A stretch of DNA of 41,435 nucleotides from Fonticula-like sp. SCN 57-25 (lineage: Eukaryota > Nucleariida > Rotosphaerida). The stretch spans positions 1-41,435 of the forward strand of contig MEDX01000027.1 of NCBI GenBank assembly GCA_001724245.1, read 5' to 3'. This document shows, piece after piece, positions 11,167 through 23,037 of this stretch. Under the pieces are notes generated by a model. The model made no database searches. It saw nothing but the letters and a program-made list of their open reading frames with translations, and was not told the DNA's origin. The position numbers were made by a program, and so were the translations under genes. The first letter of the stretch is position 1; each line of letters starts with the position of its first letter.

Positions 11167-11895
11167 TGTTGCCAGGAGCGAAGTGGAAGTGCCTAAACTT
11201 TGCAAACTATGGTGCAAACTATCGTATGATTGGGAGGGAAATCATGTGAATGCATTCCTCTTCTCCTGTATGTTCTCGCTGAACAAGCCGATATATGGGA
11301 AGCTGCAATAATATATCTACACAAGCAAATACCGTACATTATACCCCAATACCAGTATTTTCTTTGTTAAAGAGATATCGCAGCTTGTAACTTGTCGTTT
11401 ATAAATTATTTGTATCAGTCAGTGGCTTTTGACGAGAACTCGGAAACATACTATCTAGAAAATATTGCAAGAATGGTATTGGCTGCATTCTATCATTCAT
11501 GTGTTTGGCGCTGTATTATACAATACCAGGTACTATACAGTAGCGGAATACTGTATTGTACTGCGCTGCCCTGCGATACCCGAAGGTGGCTCAAATGCGT
11601 GGACCTATCCAATTGGTCCAATAATGAAAATAAGCAAGCTGATTGGTTGATATTAACCCATAATAACGTCACTTGCCTCCGCGTTTGCCGACGGGCAATC
11701 GACAACACCAGGCACCGCGTTCTCGTCTTTGCCCTTCCTTCGCGTCGGAGAAGGAGCTTGCGATACCCATCGTCGAAGCACATTGTTATTGATTCTGCCA
11801 AGCGTTCCTTTCGGCCACGTCGGGAAACGCGTGCTTGTGGGCCTTTGGCGCCGATTTGAAAGCCTAGCCAAGTAATCCTAGACTCGCAGCTTACG
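11167..11895. promoter_or_regulatory. AT-richer divergent intergenic region, TLC gene / HRD1
   Basis: These 729 bp hold no convincing gene, and their base composition is clearly more AT-rich than the flanking genes. Next to the TLC start, at 11201-11219, are two TGCAAAC repeats. A CCAAT-box cluster lies at 11609-11646, listed separately. Short ORFs here have no recognisable domain and I reject them. Confidence 0.6.
11609..11646. promoter_or_regulatory. CCAAT-box cluster upstream of HRD1
   Basis: Four CCAAT pentamers fall within 38 bp: 11609-11613 (+), 11612-11616 (-), 11618-11622 (+) and 11642-11646 (-). They lie about 250-290 bp before the HRD1 ATG. CCAAT is the binding site of the HAP/NF-Y complex; use here is inferred. 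Confidence 0.5.
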
Positions 11896-13884
11896 ATGCG
11901 TGTGACGTTTACCGGCTACGCGCTCGTCAGCGTTGCCTTGAGCGTTGCGGTTGTGGCGAATGCTTTCCGCTCGCATCCGCAGTTCTATTCGGCATGCGTG
12001 CATTTGAGCAAGTCCAATGTTAGCGTGCTCATTCTGTTCAATGCGCTGCTGCTGGCTGCGATGCTCTTCTCGCGGTTCTGGCAGCGGGTATTCTTTGGAC
12101 GCCTGCGTGCGATTGAAGTAGAGGTACGCGCATTATACGCGTTGCGCTACATTTTGCTCTTTAACCGGGAACTTAACGCGCTCGATTGCCAGCATGCGAG
12201 TGAGCGAGTGTGGTTTGCGACGAGCGAGGCATGCCTTGCCATGACAATATTCCGCGACGAGTTTGACTCGCGCTTTCTCATGCTTTTCATTGGTCTTATT
12301 TCTGTCAAGCTGTTCCATTGGCTGTCGCAGGACCGAGTCGACTATGTACGCTTTGCCCGCCACGCTTGTCAAGCTAACCTGCCTCGCGTAGATGGAGCAA
12401 AGCCCCACCGTCACTCGCCTGTTCCATATTCGCTACCTGTCGCTCACGGCAATCCTGCTGGCAATTGACGCGACGTGGCTGTACTCGAGCGTGGACCAGA
12501 TATGGACGAATGGGCCGTCGATGATCATGCTGTTTGCCCTGGAGGTGCGACCCTCCACGGAATGGCTACACGGATGCTCACACTAAAGGGTCGCATAGTA
12601 TGCGGTTTTGCTGACGATGCTCCTGACAACCTTTGTCAAGTACTGCCTTCATTGTGTGGATATGTACGGCGCCGCCCCGTGGGAGAGCAAGTCGATGTAC
12701 ATCTTTTATCTCGAGTTTGTGGCCGGTACGGAACGCTGCTTTGCCTCTTCTGCGCGTTAACATCGATACGTTATGTTAGACTTTATCCGCATGGCGCTCT
12801 ACCTGACGTTCTTCTTCCTCATTTTCCACTTTTACTCGTTCCCGCTGCACATCCTGCGCGACCTGTACCACACCATCCGCTCGTTTGTCGTGCGCCTTCG
12901 CGACCTCATCCAGTACCGCCGGGCAACGTTCAACATGAACGAGCGCTACCCCGATGCCAACGAGGAGGAAATGCGCAACGTCGCAGACCGCACGTGCATT
13001 ATTTGCCGCGAGGAAATGGAGACTGCCAAGCGGGTACGCATATTCGCACACTTTGGATTGGCTTCAATGTTTTGAACGCTTTTCTCGTGTGGTCTTCCCC
13101 TTTTTTACGCTTTGATACCGACGGCTGACGCGCTGATTCCAGTTACCCTGCGGCCACCTGTTCCACTTCCACTGCCTCCGCTCGTGGCTGGAGCGCCAGC
13201 AAACCTGCCCGACGTGCCGCACGAGCGTTCTGTCTGAGCCCACCCGGCGCCCTACCAACGCAGCCGCCAACGACAATGTCGCGGCCAATGCGGCGGCTCC
13301 CGCCGCGGCGCCGTCGCCGCAGGCCGCCGCCGCTCAAGACCCTGCCGTCGCTCATTTACACGCGGTGCCCTCTCGGGACTCGCTAAGCGACGCGGCGGGC
13401 AGCTCGCGCGCGGGTTCGGCGCACGCCTCTACGACTGGCCTGGCCGCCTCGCCTTCATTGGGCGCCATGGGTGCCAGCCAGCAGCTCACTGCCGGGCTGG
13501 TGTCCCAGATCGCGTCGGGTGGCGGCGTCGCGGGGCTGACTCCTCTGGCGGACCTGCGCCTCCCGAGCGATACAGTGGTGCTGCCGGTTGCCGCGGCGAG
13601 CGTGTTCACTTACGATACGACGCAAGTTCCGCAATGTACGATATGTGTGATTTTTTGGGGAAAGCAACTGACCCTCGGCTCTAGTGCTGACGATAGACGA
13701 GCTGAGGCGGATGGAGGGCGAGGAGAGTTCGCACTTTGAGCAGCGCCTCCAGTTCATGCAGGGCATCCAGGCGCATATTAATGGGCTCGTGGCCCAGATG
13801 CTGCAGTTCCAGCAGACGACGGGGAGGAGGCGCCCCGCCGCTGAGCAAAGCGCCAACGATGCAGGGTCGAGTTCGGCAAGGTAG
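11896..13884 (+). CDS. HRD1: HRD1/synoviolin-type ERAD E3 ubiquitin ligase
   Basis: Seven exons (11896-12123, 12193-12345, 12392-12544, 12599-12725, 12780-13033, 13143-13635, 13685-13884) give 535 residues. Residues 1 to about 270 hold several transmembrane helices with the Hrd1 signature (CLAMTIFRDEFDSRF, KLFHWLSQDRVDYMEQSP, VDMYGAAPWESKSMYIFYLE). A RING-H2 domain at about 292-330 reads CIICREEM ... LPCGHLFHFHCLRSWLERQQ then CPTC; all eight zinc ligands are visible. A Ser/Ala/Pro-rich tail follows, ending in a short helix with FEQRLQFMQGIQAHI, as in synoviolins. Hrd1 forms the ER retrotranslocation channel and ubiquitinates misfolded proteins, passing them to Cdc48/p97. Identification is very firm. 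Confidence 0.93.
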
Positions 13885-14042
13885 CAAGCACCATATGAAT
13901 GTAAGAGAATCCAATATCCATAGTGTATATAATAAATTCATTCTCAGTAGAGCAACGGACTTCACGGGGTTTACGCCTTCTTTCGCACACCAGTTTGACA
14001 AAAGGTGACACCCCGTTTCAATTTCCCGCCAAAAAATCAAAA

Positions 14043-17000
14043 ATGCAGGCCGATGATGGGGCGGACGACGGGGACCTGACGGTGCGTAAAAAGCATTTGC
14101 TTGATATATTGTGTGTCTTATGGGGACGTTTGCTTGAGTAGACGTTTCGCTCTTTCTTTGATGAAGGCGATGAAGTGCTTGAGCGGGCATCCCTCGTCGC
14201 CAGCAACAACGACATGGGCGATGTCGAGTGGATTGCCCGCATCCTTGACGGGTACCAGGAGCAGCCCCAATTATTAGACACGCACCTGCCTCGCCTGATG
14301 GCCATTGTTGTGGACGCTATTCGACTAAAGCGCGAAGCTCCTGCTGCTGTTGAATCTCTTCGTGCCGTGTTCCGCCTCGCCTATGTCATCGTCAAGGTCC
14401 GAGGCGCCAAGGCAGTAGGTACGAGGTCGCCATTGCCAAACCACTTTACGCTCAAAGCGTTTTAAAAGGTAAATATTGGGGACATGAAGTATCCGACGTT
14501 CTTCCTACGCTGTCCTTTCTCATGTCCATAGACCCGCTTGTGCCGTCGCTGTGGGAAGCGCGCTACGTTTTGCTTCTATGGCTCTCGACACTGTTGCTGA
14601 TCCCGTTCAGTCTGAGTACAATCGATGGGAGCGGCGCTCAGCAGAACCAGCAAGCAAACTCCTTAAAAGAGGTTTTTCTTCCAACTGACCCCTCCTTTGC
14701 CTCGGCGGCGCACGACGTGTCTATTGTGACGCGCGTGCTCGCTGTCGCCAACTTTTTCCTGCCATACCAAGGAAGAGAACGGGAAGGCGCCGCCATGTGC
14801 ATTGCGCGGTTGCTCTCGCGCCGCGATGTGCTTGGCGTGGACAGCGGCGCCTTTGTCGAGGATTTTGTGGGGCAAGTAAATGACGCGCTGGGCGGCCAGA
14901 GCGCCGCAGCAGCCGGTACCCCAGCCTCCACCAACGGCAACGTCGTTGGCCTCCTGATGGCCCTCTGCGCCCTGCTCAAGGTCATGCGAAGGTCCGACGT
15001 CAGCCCGGCCCTCCAAGAGCAGCTTTATATGTGCCACGTTGCTGCGCGACGGGCTGCGAGCTCGTCGAGCAGCACCATGCTGACCAAAATGGCAGTCAAG
15101 CTGACGCAGCGCCTAGGCGTGGCCCTGCTTGTGCCCAAGGTTGCCAAGTGGAGGTACAAGCGCGGTGGACGCTTTGTAAACGGCGCCGATTCGGCCTCAT
15201 CCGGCGCCGCGGAAGAGCGGGGTGACGAGGCAGTAGAGGTTGCCGACGTGGATCACTACGAGCAGATTGAAGAGTTTATTGACACTCTGCTCGACGCGCT
15301 GAATCACCGTGTACGCATATCGTATGTTTTGTTGTTTGTACTGCTTACGAATATTGCGTACGTTGCAGGACACTGTTGTGCGGTGGTCCGCCGCCAAGGG
15401 CCTCGGCCGCATCTGCGAGCGCCTCCCCTTTGCCCTATCGGATGACGTCATCGGTGCTGTGCTTCGCCTCTTCCAGTCGTCGCGCTCCGACCCCGCTTCT
15501 TGGCACGGCCTTTGCCTGTCGCTGGCCGAGTTGAGCCGGCGCGGCATTCTTCTTCCCCGCCGGCTTGCCCCCTTCATCCCGCTCGTGCGACGCGCGCTCT
15601 ACTTTGAGTCGCGCGTGGGTGTGGGTGGTGCGTCGCTCGCCATCGTCGTCCGCGACGCGGCGTGCTACGTGTGCTGGGCGCTTGCCCGCGCGTATCACCC
15701 CGACGTGCTGGCGACTCACGTTACGACGTTGGCCGTCTCGCTCTCCACCGTGTCCGTATTTGACCGAGAGGTGAACGTGCGGCGAGCAGCGAGCGCCGCC
15801 TATCAGGAGCTCGTTGGGCGCATGCGGGGCGCAGTGCCTCACGGCATTGACGTCATCCGTGTGGCAGACTACTTTGCCGTTGGTGGGCGGGCGCGCTCGT
15901 TCGTGCAGGTGGCGCCCGCTGTTGCCAGCATCGGAGGCGAGCGCTACCGTGAGAGCATGGTCGCGCACCTCGTGGAACAAAAGGCGATCCATTGGGACCG
16001 GCAGATTCGAATTCTTGCGGCAAAGGCAATGCAGCAGCTCGTAGCAGACGACGTCGAGCTCGGGATATCCGTGATCGACTCTCTCGTACGACAGCCCTTT
16101 TCCACATTGTACCATTTTCATGTTGTTCACATTGCCCGCTTTCGTTTCGTAGTATGGCTCGTGCTTTTCAACGGATCCTGCCCATGTTCATGGCTCCCTG
16201 ATGGCGCTCGGTGCCGTGATAGCGGCCGTCTCTGCGGGCGGCCGCCCAGTGCCATCGCTTCATCAAGGGCGCGCCCTGGCCCGCCTGCCGATTGAGGTGA
16301 TCTCGACGTTGGGCAAGGCGGTTGCATCGTCGGATGTCGTAGGCGAAGCGCTGGCGGCGTTCATTGGAAATTTGGCCGACGCGCGCGTCCGCCTCGACAG
16401 CCCCGACAGCGAGGCGCTGGAGGACCAGCTCATAACACTCCTAAAGAAGGAGACGGACTTTACGAGAGAAGCCGCCCGCGATGCCGTCGGACGATGGCTG
16501 CTGGCGAAGGCGAGCGAGGCCGCCGATGATGAGCAGGCGCGCCAGCGGCTTCTCGGCAGCATTGCCGGCCGCTACATTGAACTGGTGGACAGCAACGTGA
16601 AGGGGAGAGGTGCGCTGGCAGAGCTCCCGCTCGTCCTCGCGGTCATGCCGGCCGCAGTATTGGCGCAGGAAGGAGAACGCGTCGTCAGCTGCCTGGTTGA
16701 CTGTCTTCAAGTACAGGTGCGCCGCTACGCTTGACGTTTGTTCCGCTTTCTAACTGCTTCTTTAAAGCATCTTGCTGAGCGCGTCCGTGCCGCCCTCACT
16801 GCCCTTATCCGCCTCTTTGTTTTGCTTCCCGGTGCCCTTTTTGCGCCCGCCCTTCCTTTAGTCCTGCAGACGTTTGGCAACTATACAACCGACGAGCGCG
16901 GCGATGTCGGCTCGCTGTGCCGCGAAGAGGCGATGGACTTTATTACGCGCGCCCCGCGAAGCGTTCTCGACGCCCTCATGCAGGCGGCAGTACAAGGCGG

Positions 17001-17985
17001 ACAAGAGCCTGGCGATTCGCCGACGGATGGTGTGAGCGTTGAGGGACTCGTCCTTCAGCAGATGCTTGAGAGGATAGATCGCACGCGCGTGGCCGCCTGC
17101 GTTGCCATGCGTCGAATCCTTTTCGATCAAGTGGACGACGACGCGCAGCCCGGGATTACGTGGCCTGCCGGCGCGGCGCCGGGCGGGTTGGATAGCGAGC
17201 TGCTGCGCTCAGTGTTCTCTGCCGAATCGCTCGCGCCATCGTTTCTTGATTTGGGCGATTTGTTTACGCGTGCCACTGCTCTGCTTGCCCGGGAAGGCGC
17301 TGGGTTCTCGACGTCCCTGCTGCTTGGCCTCTCAGCGAGCGCCGGCGGTGGCGCGGCGGAAGCGATCATGACCGCCGCCCGCACCGCGCTTCTCATGCGG
17401 CTCTTGACGCTTGACGCGAGCCAGAGGTGGTCGATTGCGTCGCGCTGGGCGGCCCTTTTGAGCAAGTACGCGCACCACGAGCGCCTCGCGTCGGCCCTCG
17501 TAGGCACGCTCCGGTTGCTTGTCGAGTCGGCATCGCTCGGCGGGGGCGGCGACGGTGGCGAGGTCGCAATGCTCGCAGTCGTGCGAGCGGTCAGAAAGGC
17601 GATTGCGACGTCGGGCGACATGAAAAAGATTGCTGAGGGTGTATACGTGCTTGCCTGGGCCATTGAGTGGAGTGAGGATGCGGGCGGTGAGAACATCGAC
17701 AGCAGCGCGGGCACTGTCACTGCGGCGAGTGTGAAGCGCAGTGCGTTTGGGCAGCTTGCCGTCACGCTCTGCAGCAAATTTCCGCGGGCGCGGACAATAA
17801 CGGCGTCGGCGCTTTATACGGCCGCACTGGGGAGGCAAGTGCTCCGGAAGGGAAAGACGATAGACTTGCTGATTGACACGGACTGGACGGGCGCTTTGAA
17901 GGATGTCAAGCCGAGGCGAGATCTGCTGTGCGACATGTACGGAGAACCGCGGCCGACCCCGATTAAACCCGCCGCACAGGCTTAA
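14043..17985 (+). CDS. TBCD: Tubulin-folding cofactor D
   Basis: Six exons (14043-14081, 14142-14418, 14469-15310, 15369-16085, 16153-16716, 16768-17985) give 1218 residues, close to the usual ~1200. Diagnostic stretches include KYWGHEVSDVLPTLSFLM followed by LWEARYVLLLWLSTLLLIPF, then DTVVRWSAAKGLGRICERLP and VRDAACYVCWALARAYHP. The protein is a HEAT-repeat solenoid. Cofactor D binds beta-tubulin and, with cofactors C and E, assembles and disassembles alpha/beta-tubulin dimers; it also acts at centrosomes and basal bodies. The first exon is tiny (13 codons, MQADDGADDGDLT). The gene follows HRD1 by 158 bp in the same direction and is convergent with the TMEM19-like gene (62 bp between stops). 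Confidence 0.9.
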
Positions 17986-18047
17986 TTTTTGTAACTACAT
18001 ATTAAATAGTCAGTGATGCATCAAAATGTATTTAAATCGGCACTAAA

Positions 18048-18983
18048 TTACAATAGCCAGGACGCGAGGACCGGCGTTAGAATCGCCGTGGAAAGGCTGG
18101 ACAAGAAATTGACACCGTTGTTGCTCAGAATGTCCCTTCCGCTGATGCGGTGGCTGCCCACGCTAAAATGCGACGTGATCAGCTTCCTGTCCGAGTCGTA
18201 GTACGTCGCCTGCAGGACGGCTCCAAGCAGCGAGTCAATGAGTGAGCCGGCCAGTCCAGCTGCACCGGCAGCGAGCACGACCCAGGCCTGGTGGCGCGGG
18301 CACCCGAGATGTGTGGCGAGCAGCCCGACATTGCGCTGCGGGAACGCCAAAAGAGGCGACGCGGCGGTCGAGAACATGACGCCATCAAAAAAGTAGCGGC
18401 TAAGCACAAAGCAGATGCCCACCACGAGACCGCCCGTGAGACTCGCCATGAGCCCGGTGAAGGAGACGCCGCCGTTGGTGCCTGGCGGTACCGGGCGTAG
18501 CGTTGTGATGAGGCGCGGTGTGCCGCCGGCAACAGAGCCGATCTCGCTCGCCCACGTGTCGCCTGCGCAGCACGCGTAGAAACCAACAAAGGCGATAAGA
18601 AGCATGTCCGCCGTGCTCCCGTCAAAGCTCACGCACTGAGCTGGGGCGCTAATGGACGACGAAACCAGCAGATGAGACACCGCGAGAAGCGTCCCAAGGC
18701 CACCATTGCACAATACTTGAAACACATTGCGCTGGCCTCCGACCTTGTACTCCTCTTCCTGCCGGCGCTTCACAGAGGCTTGGTACTTTGTGAGGCGCGA
18801 CGATGAGAGGTAAAACACGAGCAGTGTCGCAGCAAACGAGTAGCCGCTCGCAAACGTCAGCACGCCCAAAACAAACGCCGCCACTCCGCCGTACGGCGTA
18901 AGGCTATGAGAATGCTTCACGCCGCGAAGGGAGATCGCTGCGCTAAAGATAGTGCCCAGCAACGCGCGAACCCACACCGACAT
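18048..18983 (-). CDS. TMEM19: TMEM19/DUF92-family membrane protein
   Basis: A single intronless exon of 311 residues begins MSVWVRALLGTIFSAAISLRG. Family landmarks are GGQRNVFQVLCNGG, a GDTWASEIG motif, TNGGVSFTGLMASLTGG, GSLIDSLLGAVLQA and the C-terminal SNNGVNFLSS. Six or so hydrophobic helices are visible. The DUF92 family includes eukaryotic TMEM19 and plant VTE6, a phytyl-phosphate kinase of prenol salvage, so a polyprenyl-phosphate kinase role is possible but not shown here. The absence of introns is unusual among its multi-exon neighbours. The gene is divergent from the TTC39-like gene. Confidence 0.85.
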   Translation of the reverse strand: MSVWVRALLGTIFSAAISLRGVKHSHSLTPYGGVAAFVLGVLTFASGYSFAATLLVFYLSSSRLTKYQASVKRRQEEEYKVGGQRNVFQVLCNGGLGTLLAVSHLLVSSSISAPAQCVSFDGSTADMLLIAFVGFYACCAGDTWASEIGSVAGGTPRLITTLRPVPPGTNGGVSFTGLMASLTGGLVVGICFVLSRYFFDGVMFSTAASPLLAFPQRNVGLLATHLGCPRHQAWVVLAAGAAGLAGSLIDSLLGAVLQATYYDSDRKLITSHFSVGSHRISGRDILSNNGVNFLSSLSTAILTPVLASWLL

Positions 18984-19293
18984 ATGGGGCGCCCTGAGAG
19001 TCGAGACGGAGTCGAGAAAAGTGACAAAAATCTCAAGTGCAAAACCGACCGAGACCGACTATATGCATAAGGATGTCGCCGAGAACCGCGCCTCTGGCTG
19101 CCAGCTAAAGCGCGGATCCTTGTTGCCTCCTTCGTCTGTAAACTGGGCGACTGCGCGGCGGCTGGCCGATACTGCGCTGGAGCAACATTGAGCTTCGGAG
19201 TGTTTCCAATTTTTGGCGGGAAATTTCAGGGGCGGTGGTAGGATTGCAATGTGCAATTTGGACGACAAACAAACTTGTGATCGTCGGTGAGCG
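18984..19293. promoter_or_regulatory. Divergent promoter, TMEM19-like / TTC39-like
   Basis: These 310 bp separate two start codons on opposite strands and contain no recognisable gene. The left part is richer in GA, and the stretch TTTTTGGCGGGAAATTTCAG near 19210-19229 holds an E2F-like TTTGGCGGGAA site. Regulatory use is inferred. Confidence 0.45.
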
Positions 19294-21495
19294 ATGAGCG
19301 ATTCATCGGACAGCGAGGAGGCCGTATTTGAGGACGCCCTGGAGAATCCGGGCACCTCCGTGTCCCAATCCGTCTCATTTGACAACCCATCATGGTCGAG
19401 CATGAACACCTCGCTCAATGATGTGCGCTGCCGGGTCTGGCCAACTTCCCCTGCTCTAACGATCGCGACCGCTTTAGTTTGGAAACCGGCTTCCTTTGGA
19501 GGAGACGTGCACGCCAGAGATCATGGCCGAAGTGAAGCGCGCGCTTGATCTTTTTCTTTCAAACAAGTTTGACGAGGCTGTTGATATTTGCCGCGCGCGC
19601 GCATCGGTTCGTCGACAACCTCTGGCCGTTGCTGGTCTGACGCAATGTTTTAGGTGAGTGTTTATCATCAGGTAGGCTTTGCCGTTGTCTCTGCCGTGCG
19701 GTCCATTATGACTTTTGATGGCGACGATATTGCCATGGCTGCGCGAGAGCTTGAGCTTGCGGTTCAATTCGCCAATTCGTACCGCCGCAAGGGCGGGATG
19801 CTGTCGTCGGTTACGTCGTACATCCGCGGTCACGGAGGTCCCCCCGCGCTCAAGGATATGAGTGTGGCCCAGTTAAACATGGAACTCATTCACGCCGAGG
19901 CCATCATGCTGCGCGCTGGGATTAACATCGCCAACGACGAGACATTCATGTCGGTCGTCAAAGGCGGCCTTCAGATGCGCTCGAGCTTTCAGGCGTACAA
20001 GGGCCTCCACGACCTCTTGCAGCAAACGACACCGGCCACGTGTCCCGCGGCGTACGACGTCAACATGAGAACTGGTATTTTGTTGGGCACCGGCGGCTTC
20101 AACATGATGCTCTCGCTGCTGCCGTCAAAGATCCTCAAGGTGCTCGAGTTCTTGGGCATGCCATCGTCGCGTTCACTCGGGCTAAGCCTGCTTGAGCAAG
20201 GCGCGTCAATCGAAGACGGCATCAGGACATCGCTATGCGCGTACTGCTATCTTGGCTACTACCTGGTACTTTAACTTGCATTGTTTGAGCAGCACGCTCA
20301 CGGGCTGGGCAGGTGATCACTGGCCTGCTTGAGCTGCCGCCGGGCGATCCCGCTATGCTCGAGCGGGTCATGGCAAGGGAGCGCGCAAAGTACCCGAACG
20401 GAACCATCACGCTCTACTTTGACGCCAAGTTGTATCAAGCCAATCAGCACCTCAAGACGTCCGTGGCAACATTCGAGTACGCCTCCGCCTCGGTACTGCA
20501 TGCTCCGCCGTACTAACGATGCACTCTAGACGGGCAATTGCCTCCCAGCTTACGTGGATCCAGCTGCATCACATTTGCTACTGGGAGCTGGTTTGGTGCC
20601 ACCTCTGCCTTCAGCAGTACGAAAAGGCTGAAAAGTGTGCCAGGAAACTCTTTGTCGAAAACAGGTTTGCCCTCGCCTCCCATTGCTGACTTTTCCTGAT
20701 TCTCACTCCGCGACATAGATGGTCAAAGTCGGTGTACTCGTACATTATTGGTGTCACTATATTTACCCACAGTGGCCCGACGGCCGACGCGCGCGAGTAC
20801 TTTTCCCGCGTTGAGAGCCTTCGCCTCCGCATCGCCAGCAAGAGCATCCCGATTGAAAAGTTTGTTGCCCGCAAGGCCCGCAAGTTCCAGTCGCAGTCCA
20901 ACTATCTATTTGCGCCCGTGCTGGAGCTCATCTACACGTGCGGGTTCATGCGCATCATTGGCACGCACGGGAGCGAGCTGCTCCTGACACTCGACAAGGA
21001 AGAAGCCGAGCTCAAGAAGCAGTACGCGGGTCGCTCTGTGCCCAACGATGTGCACTCATTAAACACCCGTAGGCGTCATCCCTACGTTGCAGACGACCGC
21101 TGCCTTGCGCTGCTGCTGCGAGGGGCGATTTTGCGGGAGATCGGCCGCGTGAGCGAGGCGATCGAAGTGCTCTCGAGACTGACAAAGGAATCGGTGCGCC
21201 TTGTGTTGCAGTAAATGTAGATGCTGACGCAGAAAAACTCACAGAAATTGCTGGTGCTGGACCACTGGATTGCGCCATTTGGCCTTGTGGACTTGTCTCG
21301 CGCCCACATGCAGCAGGGAAACGTACGGAACCGCCCCGCATCTGAATGGTGACTCACCGTGACGCGTAGCTCGCCGAAGCAAGGTCTTGCCTGCACAATG
21401 CCCGCTCAAAGTACAAGCACTACTCTCTGGAAAGTCGCCTTATGCTGCGCGCCCATGTGCTTGAGCAGGAGCTTTCAGAGTTAGAGCGCAAATAG
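19294..21495 (+). CDS. TTC39/IML2-family tetratricopeptide-repeat protein
   Basis: Nine exons (19294-19422, 19478-19606, 19654-20265, 20313-20476, 20530-20664, 20719-21021, 21073-21193, 21233-21322, 21370-21495) give 602 residues, the usual size for TTC39. Key stretches: VKRALDLFLSNKFDEAVDIC, SIMTFDGDDIAMAARELE, then WIQLHHICYWELVWCHLC, WSKSVYSYIIGVTIF, and SKYKHYSLESRLMLRAHV near the end. The family (TTC39A/B/C in animals, Iml2 in yeast) is linked to lipid homeostasis and lipid droplets; molecular activity is not established. Intron 4 (20477-20529) and the 51-nt stop-free intron 6 (21022-21072) were placed by family continuity and leave uninterrupted repeats. Confidence 0.85.
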
Positions 21496-21771
21496 GCAGA
21501 CATTTGTATATATTATCCTTTCATTTTGCAGTCAATCAAATTTATGTTTATTTGAGCGTCTGCTTACGGCAATCTTGCGCCTTGAAGAATGGATTAAAAC
21601 GTCATTGGTAGCCTAAAAGCGCCCACCCATACCTGAATAGCCACACAAGGTACCTATTCAAGCATGTCTTGCGATGATACCCAACGCCTTGTCCGCTGGA
21701 GATAAGTTCTTGGCGCATCATGCAATCTTAGTTCAGTTTGCATCGAGTCAGACAGCCCCAGGTGGAAGCAA

Positions 21772-22734
21772 ATGGCGGCGTTCAAGCGGACGAGGACGTA
21801 CGGCCAGCGCGCTGCGGACTGCGCCAACCCGGCCGGCGCGCAGCTCCTGCGCATCATGGAGGAGAAGAAGTCGAATCTCTCCATTGCCGTGGACGTGGTA
21901 AAGTCGAGCGAGCTGATCCGCCTTGCCGACCTGCTGGGCCCCTACATCTGCATGCTCAAGGTGCGCCCGCTTTATTTCGCTCATTGGTGCCCATACTCAT
22001 GCTCCCCTTGGGATAGACGCACATTGATATTGTGGAAGACTTTACGTATGATGTTGCGGAGGAGCTCGCTCGCCTGGCGGAGAAGCACAACTATGTGATC
22101 TTTGAGGACCGCAAGTTTGCCGACATTGGCAATACTGTGAATCTGCAGTACTCTGGCGGCGTCTACAAGATCGCAAAGTGGGCGCATATCACCAATGCGC
22201 ATGCCGTTCCCGGCCCCGGCATCCTCGACGGCCTCAAGGTAGCAGCGGCACCGCTCCAGCGCGGCGTCCTCGTGCTCGCCGAGATGAGCTCAAAGTACGC
22301 GAGGACTACTTGAATTGCTCTGTGATCAGGAATACTTACATGCGAGCGCAGGGGATCGCTTGCCACCGGCGAGTACACTGCCGCCGCAATTGAGATGTCG
22401 CGCGCTCGCCGCGACCTCGTACGACTTTTTGGCTAGTGGCATCGATTCAAGTCTGACGCTCTTTTGACAGGTCTTTGGTTTCGTTTCGGGTCGCGCGCTC
22501 GCCCCTGAAGAAGAGAACTTTGTCTACTGTTCGCCCGGCGTTAGCCTTGCGACCGCAGGTGACGCGCTCGGCCAGCAGTACTCGACCCCGGACGTGGTCA
22601 TTGGCGAGCGCGGGAGCGACGTCATCATTGTCGGCCGCGGCGTGTACGAAGCTGCTGACCCCAAGGCCACCGCCGAGACGTACCGCCAGGCCGGCTGGAG
22701 CGCATATGAAAAGTCGCTCGACGCGAGCCGTTAA
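21772..22734 (+). CDS. URA3: Orotidine 5'-phosphate decarboxylase, fungal type
   Basis: Four exons (21772-21960, 22017-22294, 22352-22418, 22471-22734) give 265 residues, as in fungal Ura3. It decarboxylates OMP to UMP, the last step of de novo pyrimidine synthesis in the cytosol. The catalytic Lys/Asp motif [13 protein letters not shown] is intact, and THIDIVEDF, the [15 protein letters not shown] stretch and [10 protein letters not shown] match the family. No orotate phosphoribosyltransferase domain precedes it, so it is the stand-alone fungal arrangement rather than the animal UMPS fusion. This is one of the better taxonomic clues in the window. A GTTTGCA element lies 36 bp before the ATG. 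Confidence 0.95.
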
Positions 22735-23037
22735 ATTTACTTTTTGTGTGCACTCGACTGCCCCATCCATTTTACTCTTTTTTCCTTGTCTTGTATCACC
22801 CTATACGTAGAAATCCGATAAATACTGAGAGCTCTTTTATGAATTCACAAACGCGATACGGTTTTTAAGTACACGCATTTCGATGCCCATGTGTGTGCCC
22901 CTTGTCCGCGCACCAGCTACGTACACGACACTCGTTTTATATACAGGAACACGCGAGGACGCATACTTTTACGCCATGCACCAATCATTGTCTCATCGAC
23001 GCCACGCGTGTCAGTTTGCAGTTTGCAATCTTTCCAC
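22735..23037. promoter_or_regulatory. Intergenic region URA3 / zuotin with tandem GTTTGCA
   Basis: These 303 bp contain the URA3 3'UTR and the zuotin promoter, with no gene. At 23014-23027, ending 11 bp before the zuotin ATG, two GTTTGCA heptamers lie head to tail. The same 14-mer occurs inverted at 29467-29480. Confidence 0.5.
23014..23027 (+). repeat. Tandem heptamer GTTTGCA x2 in zuotin promoter
   Basis: Two perfect head-to-tail copies end 11 bp before the zuotin ATG. The identical 14-mer is present in reverse orientation at 29467-29480. Copies separated by five bases occur upstream of the TLC gene at 11201-11219, and a single copy before URA3 at 21736-21742. Confidence 0.6.

Noticed and set aside
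11392-11859. 155-codon open frame in the HRD1 upstream region
   Set aside because: AT-rich sequence, non-ATG start, no recognisable domain, and it covers the CCAAT cluster.
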